From Turbatrix aceti (Eukaryota; Nematoda; Chromadorea; Rhabditida; Panagrolaimidae): a stretch of DNA of 64,000 nt. The stretch is from NCBI GenBank assembly GCA_963969345.1, contig OZ017768.1, positions 8,518,718 through 8,582,717 of the forward strand, given 5' to 3'. Shown here in pieces: positions 33,142 through 43,671 of the stretch; positions within the stretch are counted from its first letter, which is position 1; each line of letters begins with the position of its first letter. The notes under the pieces are model-generated. The model saw nothing but the letters and a program-made list of their open reading frames with translations. It did not search any database and was not told the DNA's origin. A program made the position numbers and the translations under genes.

Positions 33142-34469
33142 AACTCTCTGAAACAAAAATTATGAAAACAATGCAAATTATTTTTTGTAATAGAAAGTCA
33201 TTTGTTCCAAACAAAAATACTAATTTGAATAATGTAAAATCTTTAGAACCGAAGTTTTATTTTACCAAAGCTCACTAATGATAACAAAAGCAAGTTATTT
33301 TGAGACTGGTAGAGCAGCAGTGTTGTGTTTGCGTTATTTTTTTCTCTTGAGTACCTGTATTTGATAAGTTTTATGAGTAATTTAACGCCAAATAATATCA
33401 TCATATTTTTGTCAGTATGGATGTAAATTAAAAAAAACAATGATGAAAGTAATTGAAAAAAATTCTAGCAGACGCAAAAATGAGGAAATCTAGACATGAA
33501 GCCAAAAATTTACTGCAAAAGTTTGAAGGTTTACGTGCACATACATTCAAAAATAAAAGACCTTTTATTTTTGAATGTGCTGCTTGTGGTACGAACTTCG
33601 GTATAAATTATCGCTTATTTATACCGAAGGCTTTGAGACTTCAGTTTTCGATATTTGTATGAATGTGCGACAAAATTTGTGTTCAAATATCGATATTTGT
33701 AGACGACAGTGATAAAATATTATCATAAAATGTGTGCACTAACTGCTTCTAAAGTGTGCCCTGATGTATGTATTTGCCAAATTGTGAATCAATTATGAGT
33801 CGAAAATTCTGACAACGATGCAAAAAATTGTATAATTATTAAAGCTATAATATTTATCAGCAGAAAATAAATATTACATAAAAATCAGTACTGATAAAAT
33901 CAGTCGTCAGTTACAAAAAAAATACAGCAGTTTCTTACCGTTTGAAATTTAAAAAAACTCCTCTTTTTTTTTATAAATTTTTATAAAAAAATTTAGTTTC
34001 CAAGGTAGTAGGTTCGCAAAATCACTGGTTCCTTCGTTGCTCGTGATTTTTGCTTATCAGTTGTACAAAACTGCATCAACAGCAATGTTGTGTTTAAATT
34101 TTTTGTGTCACCCGGTTTTTAAAAATGCGCCATTTCGATTTTGTACAACAGTTTTGGGATGAGTGATTTCAAATATCCTTCCCGAGAACGCAAAAAGCAA
34201 AAAGAAAACATTATCCATGTTTTTTTTATGTTTGACGCATACGTAGAATCCGAGAATAAAGTCCTTTACTTGTTGCCCAATCAATACCGCGTACAACTCC
34301 ATTAATTTCGATATTTTCATTCCAAAATGCTTTGTTTACGATGTTTTGTTATTCAAAGCTAGAAATTTCCATGTAAACAATGTTGTATGTTAAACCACAA
34401 ATCACATGATAGAATGTTTTTCAGCAACTACATATATACCTGTTTTGGATAAAAACTTATCCTAAAACG
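33142..34469. other. Region upstream of copy 9
   Basis: No gene. The part 33695-34125 is the second copy of the inverted duplication at 20385-20810. Motifs TTTCGATATTTG (about 33645), AATATCGATATTTG (about 33690) and TTTCGATATTTT (34307) occur before copy 9. Confidence 0.5.
33543..33629. repeat. Two adjacent perfect hairpins
   Basis: The first hairpin has 17-bp arms at 33543-33559 and 33562-33578 (ACATTCAAAAATAAAAG) around a 2-nt centre. The second has 13-bp arms at 33596-33608 and 33617-33629 (CTTCGGTATAAAT) with an 8-nt loop. Origin unknown. Confidence 0.6.
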
Positions 34470-35692
34470 ATGAGCGACGACAATAACGGCATACGAGAAT
34501 TTGAGTTCAATGGTATCAAATACAAAGCGACTCCGCTCAGACAAAGCATTTACATCGTAATAGAAGTGGCGACAAATCAATCATTTCAGGGCCTTCTTCT
34601 AACGGAGCACTATGAAAGATGTTTCTATAATTTGGCAGACCGTGTTAATGGAACTCAGATATATTTCTCAAGTTTGGAAGAATTTAATAATTTTCGAAAC
34701 ATAGCTATACCAGATGGCACCCGAATTGTTCGAGATTGTAAAAATAATCTGATATTTTTATTGCTTCCCGAAGGGGGAGAATCTTTCCATTCAACATACA
34801 CGACGATGACTACAGAAGAAAATATAACTGTCGCCAGTATAATCATCAAATTCATGAAAATATGTCACAAAGTCAATCTTTTTTTTCGGGATTGCAAACC
34901 TCAGAAATTTCTTCAACGCAACAAACAAGGCCAAAAGTAAGTTTAAATCATACACATACATAAGTATTTTAGATTTGAATATTTTTTATATAAATACATA
35001 TTTGTTACATTAGAGTATATACATACACATATCTGTCATCAATATTTCTGGAAACTTTTGATAACGAAATCGCCGACAAATGACTAACATTTTTTTCTTA
35101 CGTTTTTTAGAACAGAGATTCGACTTCATAACCCCTTTGAACTATTTTTGTCCGATTCACCCATAGTCAGAGGCCGGCACCGATTTACACCATTTTGGGC
35201 ACCAGAAATGTTCAGTCAGCCTGAGGAATACGATGGAGCAGCGACGGATGTCTGGTCATTTGGTGTTTTTCTTTACCGTATTTTTGTTGGAAAATATCCG
35301 TTTGTCGATGCTGATCCTCAAGTATTTATGGACAAAATTCTACAGCTTCAGTACAACCCATTTCCAGACAACATTGTGAAATGGGTAAAAGATCTTGTAG
35401 GCAAAATCCTTACCTTCACGCCTAGCGGCAGACCGACGGTTGATGATCTGGATTGTTCATTTGATTGTTATTTGGAAAACGGTATGTTCCATGGTATGTT
35501 TTTCATTTTAAGGCTCATTTGTTTTTTTAAGGTGACGTTAAGCTGAATGATACGCAGACAGATACTGTTTCGAATCCTAATGATATGTTGATGAACAGTA
35601 ACAATATGTTTGAAAAATTATGCCATTCTAAAACGAAAAAGCGGGACAACTACTGCAAAAGGAAAAATTCTAAGCTAAAACACCGATTTTGA
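34470..35692 (+). CDS. Tribbles-like pseudokinase, copy 9
   Basis: Exons 34470-34936, 35111-35481 (371 nt) and 35532-35692 give 332 aa, the longest of the family. The catalytic loop is FRDCKPQKFLQ and the DFG position NPF; WAPEMF and DVWSFG are kept. The third exon adds about 53 residues: a polar Asn-rich part, then a basic stretch (KTKKRDNYCKRKNSKLKHR), comparable in position and charge to the tail of copy 5. No small partner frame was found in the 1.5 kb downstream. Confidence 0.82.
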
Positions 35693-37283
35693 AACTGAAC
35701 GGCATTGTGATCCTTACAAAACATTACAACAGTAAAAAATGCAATTATATTTAAATAATTTTAATCTTTTGTCATCTTGGCATTCTTTACGCTTTTTATT
35801 GAATACAAAAAAGATTCTCTATCAATCAAATAATTGTTTGCCGATAAAAATAAATTTGAATGTTAAAAAATGCAAGCATGTGTTCCATTTTTGCCGATAC
35901 AGGCAGTGTCAAAACTTTTTGAGTTGCAATTTACGTCAATTGTTTACAAAACGAGGGCATATTACTTCTTTAGGATTTGGATTAAGTTTGAGTTTAGGGC
36001 TCAGGCTTAGGTTGATATAATACCCTAAGCTTTTCCCTATTTATTTTATTTATTTATTTCACCATTACTCAGTGGTTAGTTATAGCTTTTCCTTATATCA
36101 ACTGGTAATATTTAGGGTACAAAAATATTCAAAATGGTGAAAATTACATTTCAAATGAGTTTTTACGCGCGCTTTTTGGAAAACGAGGGAAACGTTTCTG
36201 GCAAAGCGTGTCTAACAAAAGTCGAACGAAGCACGCGACTTTTTTCATCCGCACGCAGGTTTTTGTGAGCGTAAAAAAAATAAACAACGCCATCGCGGGA
36301 CACGCCGGCTCGACGTGTAGATATTGGACCTTTTTTCCACGCACTTCAGTTGTTTTTTAAGGTTGCTCCTGATTTGTTTTAGGTTTTTTTTTGTTTTTAT
36401 ATAATTTAATTTTCGTTACAAGAACAATTGCTAATGCTGACGACGATGATGACTGATTTCTGAACTCTTCCTTTGCTTGTTTTTTCCACCGAGTCGGTGG
36501 ACAACAAACAGTGTGTAATATAAAACCAAACCACTGCAATTTGCCAAGTTTTTTTACTTACTTGGAAACATTGATTTTATTTTGCAGCCGTAGAACGTTG
36601 TTCCTTCCTTGTTTACGTCCAATGCAGCTGCAGCTGCCTGCGCGTGGTCGGGGAGGGTCCGGTCTGATCACGGATGCATGAGTTTCAAATTGTATCTGCC
36701 TGCCCTTTTCCTGCCCATGCTGCTTTTGAAAATCCGTTTTGCCTCGGGGAGATTATCCAATTATGCAGTTGGAAAAAAATGACATTACCGCGCACCAGAG
36801 AGTAACAATGTCAGTCTTTTTTTTTTATTTACTTTCTGTACGGACACATAATTGGTGTTCAAACGATTTTTTTCTGCAAAATAACGGTCAATATTTTGTT
36901 ATTTCAAAAACAAGTTTTTTTTGTGAAAAAAAGTAACGAGCGTTTTCTTATGCATAACAGATTTTTTGTTACGTTCACTTTTTCGTTGGGAGAGTAACAA
37001 TACTTCGAAATCGTACTTTTTTTGCTTGTAACGTTCGTTTTTTGTTACGTTTCGTTTTTTTTGTTGATCGAGTAACGATATTTTTTGTTACTCCGCAGAG
37101 CGTATTACGTTCATTTTTTTGTTCTTCGAGTAATGGTCTTTTTTTGTTACGATTTCGTGACTTCGTAACAAAGTTACGATTTCGTGACTGAAATAATAAA
37201 AACATGCGCAAATTTTATTATTTCAGTTTTTTTTTCGTTTTCCATTGATTTTTCTTTCAGTTGGCCTCCTAACCCGTCCACGA
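35693..37283. other. Boundary between the accessory cluster and the conserved gene block
   Basis: No gene recognised. A minus-strand LINE 3' fragment lies at about 36035-36083 (CACCATTACTCAGTGGTTAG). The DNA near 36970-37200 holds repeated GTAACGTTC/TTTTTGTTAC words. A TTTCTTTCAG at about 37260 is the likely acceptor for the next gene. Confidence 0.5.
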
Positions 37284-39196
37284 ATGGGCAACTCGACCTC
37301 GACGTCACCAACGAGTTTTCCCTATCACACATCTTCGGGGCAGTCTCGTCGACGAACGACTCGACACATGTCACCCCAACGAGCCGGTGGGGGTGGAGCA
37401 AATGAGCCAGAAAAATCCAACGCCAAAGAATGCAAAGAACGGGGAAATAAACTCTACCAAGCTCAGAGATTCGACGAAGCCGTCCAAGCCTATACCGCTG
37501 CCATCATGCGGGACAACACTGATCCAACCTATTTTACAAAGTTTGTCATTACGATCGAGATTGGCTTTCATATTTTATGTATCTAATGATCGTTTTCAGT
37601 CGAGCGCTATGCTACGTTCAACAAAAAAAATGGGCGCAAACGGAGCAGGATTGCAGGAGGGCTCTCGAACTCGACTCGAAAAATGTCAAGGCAAATTACC
37701 TGCTCGGCAAGGCGTGTGTATACTTCCAGAGATACGATGAAGCCATCAAGGTGCTAACGAGGGCAAATGAGAATGCCCTGACTCAGAAGTTGAGTTACGG
37801 CGATGACATCACGTACGTGTTGAGGCAGGCCCTCCGCGAACGCTTCCGCATCGAAGAAGACAAACGCATATCTCAGGAAATTGAATTACAATCATACCTC
37901 AACGATTTGATAGACAAGGATATCGAAAGGAAGATTTCGGATGTCAAGGTGCGTTTTTATGAAAGAAAAAGACTGAAATTGAATTTTTTTGGCCTACTAG
38001 TAACGATATTTCTTGGATTTTACTTTTATCGAGCGAAAAGTCATGGAATAATCGTAATTTTGTAACGGTACTCTCAACGCGAATGTTTTTACATTCGTTT
38101 ATTTATCCGTAAAAATCAGAGTTGTTCGATGCTCACCAAATTGCTCCTGCTCACTGCTCGCTCCTGCTCAGCTCACGAGCGCGAGCGGAGCGAGCGCGAA
38201 AAATTGGAGTGCTCAATGAGCGTGAGCAGAGCGAGCACGAAAAATTGAATTGCTCAAAGAGCGCGAGCAGAGCGAGCACTGAAAGTTGTCGAATTGAACA
38301 ACTCTGGTAAAAATGTTACTTTTTAACGAAAAGAAGCAGTGCAGTACCGTAATTTTGTAGCGTTATGGGTTCCCTACGCGAAATTTTTTATCGAAAAAGT
38401 GTATTATTTTTGTAATATCCAGAGGAGCATCGATTTACCGTAATTTTGTAACGTTATCTCATTGAATTCTCAACGCAAATATGTTTACGGTCATTTTTTA
38501 ACCGTAAAAGTGCATTTTATGTTCTATATCACTTTTTTGTTCCTTTTTATCACTCTTTCGATGAATGTTTGTTTTTCTTCGAGTTTTTGATTGTAATCCT
38601 TTCCAGGAGAAAAGCAACGACGAGTTAGTGGTCGCAAAAACCGAAGAAGATGCTAGGCATTTCGGAGCTGCCAGTAAGGAATTGCTCAACAACCTATTTG
38701 CTCAGGTATGTGTGCTTACGACTGATTTTCCCATCGTTATCTTTTTTGTACAACAATAACAACAAAAAAATGGCGCAAACAATCAATCATTGAACATTGA
38801 ATTGTGTTTTTTTTATTTTTTGTTTACGCCGTGTCATTTTGGGCGGTGTAATCCTCTTTGTATCATCTGATGCCTTTTTTTTGACTTTTTTTATGTCAAA
38901 AAATGGAAAAAAATGCAAAAACCTTTTTTTTTCAGATCGACGATCGCAGACGACGACGCGAAATTCCCGACTACCTGTGTGGAAAGATTAGCTTTGAACT
39001 CCTCAAGGATCCCGTTATTACGCCGAGTGGCATTACCTACGACCGAGCCGACATCAAGGAGCACATCCATCGCGTCGGACACTTTGACCCGATCACCAGG
39101 GTTCCCCTCAACGTTGAACAACTCATCCCTAACCTCGCGATGAAGGAAGTACTCGATACTTTTATTACCGAAAATCAATGGGCACTCGATGCCTGA
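37284..39196 (+). CDS. chn-1: CHIP/STUB1 co-chaperone E3 ubiquitin ligase
   Basis: Exons 37284-37540, 37600-37948, 38607-38705 and 38936-39196, all in frame, give 321 aa, close to the usual size of about 280-300 aa for this family. Residues 1-45 are a Ser/Thr/Arg-rich extension. Three TPR repeats follow (46-145; [39 protein letters not shown]), which in this family bind the EEVD tails of Hsp70 and Hsp90. Then a helical linker ([14 protein letters not shown]), then a U-box from about 244 to 314 ([28 protein letters not shown]) that recruits the E2. CHIP ubiquitinates misfolded chaperone clients in the cytosol. The large second intron carries a hAT MITE. Confidence 0.93.
38117..38306. mobile_element. 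hAT-type MITE in a chn-1 intron
   Basis: 190 bp bounded by CAGAGTTGTTC and GAACAACTCTG, with a perfect 8-bp target duplication GTAAAAAT at 38109-38116 and 38307-38314. The interior is largely repeats of GAGCGCGAGC, AGCGAGCAC and their complements, so it is GC-rich compared with the intron. The perfect duplication suggests recent insertion. Confidence 0.88.
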
Positions 39197-40074
39197 CCTG
39201 ACTCGGTCTGTACCCAAAACAATGCCAACTCGAAGTTACAGTCAACTATTTTTTTACCTTATTTCGTAATTATTTTACAACTTTTCATCAAATAATCTTC
39301 GATCGGGATGCCTTGTGTTATCCTTGGGTGTTTTTTTTACTTTTACGTTTGCAAACAAAAAAACAACATTTAACGCTCTTTTTTAGGCTAAAACTGCCGT
39401 TGATTAATTTTTTTGATTAGAAAGACTTTTTGGGTTATTACGAACAAAAATGGGGGAAATCGAAGTTTTCGTGGTAGGACCGCTTTTCGCGGTGAGATCG
39501 CAAATTAACGTAAATGTAACTGAAACGGAATTTTTTTCAATTTATATTCAAAATTCGTAATTTTCTGACGCAAAAAAAATAATCAAATTTAGGTTCTTTT
39601 CACGAATGCTTTTTTTTTCCTCCTGTTCATACGAATTCCAGAAGCACCGGGTTGTATTTTCAGTTTTCATCCGAGTTTTTTACGGCATTCATAATTTTTT
39701 TTCAACTTGAACATTTGTGCGCAGAAAAAAACCCTTATTTTTTATCCGATGTATCATTTTTTCATTTTATAATCCAGGAAAGTCACGTCATAAAGGTGAA
39801 ACGAGTAACGAGTATCATCAGAATTTATTTGGAGGAGGTCACAAAATAAATGTTTTTTTAGGTAGCGTGTTACTCAAAAAAATGGTCTACGAGTTTTTTT
39901 CAACGTTTGCATATAAAAGAAAAACAATGTTTTTCACAATCCCCGAAAACTACGGCATAACAGAAAAATGAGAATACAGACAAACAAAGCACCAAAAAAA
40001 TTTATAACATAAATATTTGAAATAACTTTAAACTTACATATTCGATGAAAAGAAAAACGATGCACAGATACCGA
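39197..40074. other. Intergenic, no gene seen
   Basis: 3' flank of chn-1 and downstream flank of the convergent gene ending at 40075. AT-rich with homopolymers. Confidence 0.5.
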
Positions 40075-41137
40075 TCATGATTGTGATTCGTCGGCGGATT
40101 CACATTCATCTTCCAACCCGATTCGCGAAGACGCGGCCCAGACAAAGTATTCGACGATTGCTTCGTCGTCATTGATGACGCGTTCCTCGATGTGGACGCG
40201 GGTATCGTCGAAGCGGATGATGGATTCAACCTGGTTCCATGCATCGAGATCCGTCTTCGTGCGCCTGAAATTGTGAAAAACAATATATTTATATATTTGG
40301 AAAATTTCTAGGGTAAAATAAAAAAACTCACTTGTCAACCGGAACGATCGTGTCTCGGAGCATCTTGATCGGAACGCCGCTGAACCCGCCGAGACGGATT
40401 CGGCCGAGCGCTTCCTTCATCATGTGCGTGATAAGGCGTTCGTATTCAGCTGCCTGAAGGAAATAGCGCTCAGTGTAGTGTTTGATGGCCAGACCGATCG
40501 CGAGGACTGTAAATACGATCAAAAAAATACGATGATGAAAAACATGGAAAAAGAGGGTAAAAAACCCACCAAAAGCGACGAAAAGCACATGGACGCCGTA
40601 ATTGGCGCTGAATTCGAGTGTCTGACGAACGCCGTCCCTGGCAGCATCGAGACCGCTGTCGATCGCCTCCGGCATCTGCGCGTAGACATATGCCAGAATC
40701 CACGCAACGGCACCGACGCTCAATATCTGACATAAGACACGGCTTCGACGGTAAATTGTGTTGATAACACACCGACGAAAACGAGCCAGAGATTTCTTGA
40801 GCTGCTCTTGCAGCAGGTAGCGAGAGAACTCTTCATGATCATCGTCCTCTTCGAGTTTTTCTTCTTCCGTCGTCGTCGTGGAAATTGGGTCCGCGTTTAC
40901 GATAACTGAAAAAGAACGTAAACCACAGCCAAATCGATATTTTAGGCCAAACTAACCGTTATTTTCTGGATCCGGCGGAAGCGCCAACAAATTGAAATTC
41001 GAGGGTTTCATCTGCCCCGAATTTACTGATATCCCGGTGGCCTGCTTCCTGGTAAGGATCGGGGTATCATTCGGTGAAGTGCAGACAGTGCATTCTGCAG
41101 AACAGTCAGTGGGGATGTCGGCGACCTTTGGTGGCAT
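40075..41137 (-). CDS. LEM2/MAN1-like inner nuclear membrane protein without LEM domain
   Basis: Exons 41137-40957, 40905-40570, 40506-40332 and 40264-40075 give 293 aa. The three downstream exons align throughout with the LEM2 gene at 46624-48621 with the same intron phases: an acidic stretch, a first membrane helix (ILSVGAVAWILAYVYAQ), GLDAARDGVRQ, a second helix, then the MSC winged-helix region (EYERLITHMMKEALGRIRLGG to RFDDTRVHIEERV). The first exon is unrelated and holds no LEM domain, so the barrier-to-autointegration-factor binding site is missing. The second intron is 63 nt and free of stops, so retention would keep the frame. Probably a tandem-derived paralog. Confidence 0.82.
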
Positions 41138-41598
41138 CTGAAGATAAAAATATAAGCAATGCAAACTGATTTTAGGCCATCACGCGATTATTGCAAAATT
41201 TATAGTCAAAATCACAAAAAAAATAAATTTTAGGCCTTAGATCAACAAAACTAATTTCAAATCGATTACACACAGCTCCTGGAATGTTCAGCAATCGAAC
41301 TTGACGCTACACAGATGCCATTGAAGATAAAAACCGTAAAATGACACCAAAAACCCCAAAAAATGGCAAAAAACCAACCTTTTTTGAACGAAGGGTTTTT
41401 TTGCTGGCTTCAGAATTGTCGCCGTAAGACCCGTCTTTTAGCCTGTTACGTTCTTTTTTTTTCTAATTTTTTGTTTTGTCTTCGTGTTTTTTTTACGTTT
41501 ACACACAAAAAACAACTTTATAACCCACAAAAACCACATCATATAGGCAACACGAGTATCATACAGCTGGTAATCAAATCTGTGAAATTGACAACAAC
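41138..41598. other. Short intergenic region
   Basis: Separates the two minus-strand genes. It includes CTTCAG directly before the ATG at 41137, a possible trans-splice acceptor. No gene seen. Confidence 0.45.
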
Positions 41599-43273
41599 TT
41601 ATTGGGCATTTTCGTTCACAATGATTCGCCTCGGCTTTTTTGTGGGTTTCGGAGTTTCTTGAGGATAGGTGGCTACGGAAACTGTAACAGGAACAGGTGC
41701 GGGTGCGGGTGTTTTTTGAGATTTCAGACGGGCGAGGAAAGCTTCTTCGATGGAAAGCTGGCCAGTGAGTTCGCGACGAATTCCGAAGCGTAGCTTGGCC
41801 TTTGCCGCTGCCGCCTTGTCTGGTTTCTGCTTCTGGGACTCGCAGTAGACAGAGAAGGAAGCAAGGGGGTCGCTGGGTCGAAGCTCGGGAATGCCGCAGA
41901 TCTTGCCGGTTCGGGCCGGGTTGTTCTCGAGGATGTTCAGGTGCTGGCCGGGGAACTCGCGGTAGCCGAAGATGGACTGAAAAAAGGTGGAGAAGTAAAT
42001 TTGAAGAAAAAAAATCGTAAACGTGAAAAAAAGAAGAAAAATTACTATTGCAAAGTACAAAAATTACGATATTTGAAGAGCAAAAAAATAACTTTTGCAG
42101 CGTAAAAAATTACGATAACTTGATATAAAATTACGTTACTATTGCACCGAGTAATATTTTTTTGTTACGATAAAAAAAGTAGGTAAAAGTAAAACAAAAC
42201 AAGAAAAATTACGATAGAAAGATATAAATTTACGATACTTGCAAAACAGAAAAGTAACATTACTTCTGCAGCGAATAAAAACATTACTCTTGTTACGGTA
42301 TTTTCAACAGTTTTGTTTACAATAAATATTTTCGTCCCAAAACCAACCTGATAATCGGGATCCTTGGACAACGAATCTTCGACCGTGGGAATCGTCCAAT
42401 TTGACTTTCCAACGGGCTGCGACTTCACGTCGGATTCTTCTTCGACGTAAATATCGAAATCCGCACCCCTGCCCGCGGTAATCTTCACAGGAGTCAACTG
42501 AATGTTTCGACTTCTCACGGATGGCATCTCGAACCCACCGAGAGGCTTGCTGACAACCGGGATCCTACTCAGGGGATTTCGGGTTTCGTCAAGTTCGTCA
42601 TCGTAATCCCCGAAATCGTCGTCATCTGCAGTGTCGAGTTCGGCCTGTCTGCGTTCTTTTTCCATGAGCCATGAAAGGTATCGTAACTCGAATTCATCCT
42701 TCGCGGCATGGATGTCGGTGATCGGAACAGCGCGAGACGTGATTCCGAGATCGAGGATATCCCGGGCCTTTTGCATTTGTTCTGAAACGAAAAAAAATGA
42801 AATTATAAAAATTACGGTATTTTAAACCCACCGGCATACTCATACATTTTGCTCCAAAAAATGTAAAATTTGGCCAACTCCCGACACGATCCACGAGTAT
42901 AGGCCAAATCCATGACCGCGAATCCACGTTCTGGGTAGTTATCAGCCAGCTTGAGCCACAGTTTCATGATTCGTTCGTCGTTACGATATCTGTCATCGGT
43001 ACCGTAACGTGTAAGGATACGGTAGAGCATCGGGTGAAGAACATCGGTTCTGCCGTTGGGAAACGAGCATTCGAACCATCTGACGTAGTCGACGACGATC
43101 GGGAGCGCATCTTCGGCGTCCTGGGCAGCGAGAAAGTCGTTCTCAAATTTTTCCTTTGCCTCGGAGATAGTGGCGGATTTTCCCATGGAATTGACGACCG
43201 CTGCAGGCCGCCCGCCTCGAATCGGGACAATGTTCTCGAAATTGTCCAACCAATCCAGCTTTCTTTCTTCCAT
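41599..43273 (-). CDS. san-1: MAD3/BUBR1-like spindle checkpoint protein
   Basis: Exons 43273-42832, 42781-42348 and 41976-41599 give 417 aa. The first 170 residues match Mad3/BUB1 homology region I: VVDYVRWFECSFPNG, RIMKLWLKLADNYPERGF, AKFYIFWSKMYEYAEQM, ARDILDLGI, and an FELRYLSWL end. No kinase domain follows, which fits the MAD3/SAN-1 form rather than BUB1. The middle is acidic (DDDDFGDYDDE). The C-terminus is basic (KKPRRIIVNENAQ). In the family this protein is part of the mitotic checkpoint complex that inhibits APC/C-Cdc20. I could not find a canonical KEN box. It is divergent from the DPF gene, with starts 399 bp apart. Confidence 0.85.
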
Positions 43274-43671
43274 GGTGGGTGAAAATAGGAAAACAGGTGA
43301 AGAAAAGGAAAAAAAGAGGCTCAAAAATGCAAACAGCGCTGAAGAACTTCAAACGGCGTTCTTGGCGCGAATTTTGGTCCTGCAAAAGCGTGCGTCCGTG
43401 TGGGCATTTTTTACTACGCAAGAATAGGTGGTTACGTTCGGTGAGCGAGTTTCTCGTTTGCGCATCGATTGCCGGATTTTTTTCACCTTGCTGTTGTTTT
43501 CTACTTTTCGCGTTTGTTTTTGTTGTTTTTGCTGTTGTTTTCTTTTTGGTATATTTTGGGAGAAAGGCAGTTTGTAACGATGAAGGATTTGGGCGCCCAG
43601 CGAGTTTTTTGAAGACGAATAACTGTTGCTAAAAGGATTTTACGGTTTTTTCCAGGTTATCGGATTACGGG
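43274..43671. promoter_or_regulatory. Putative bidirectional promoter san-1 / dpff-1
   Basis: Only about 400 bp lie between the two divergent start codons. The dpff-1 side has TTTTTTCCAG 15 nt before its ATG (likely trans-splice or 5' UTR acceptor). Shared regulation is inferred from spacing alone. Confidence 0.4.

Noticed and set aside
32013..33151. Frames with repeated TTACLR/ALRPVSECN-like peptides as a repeat protein
   Set aside because: They are translations of the SINE dyad units in several frames on both strands, without independent coding evidence.
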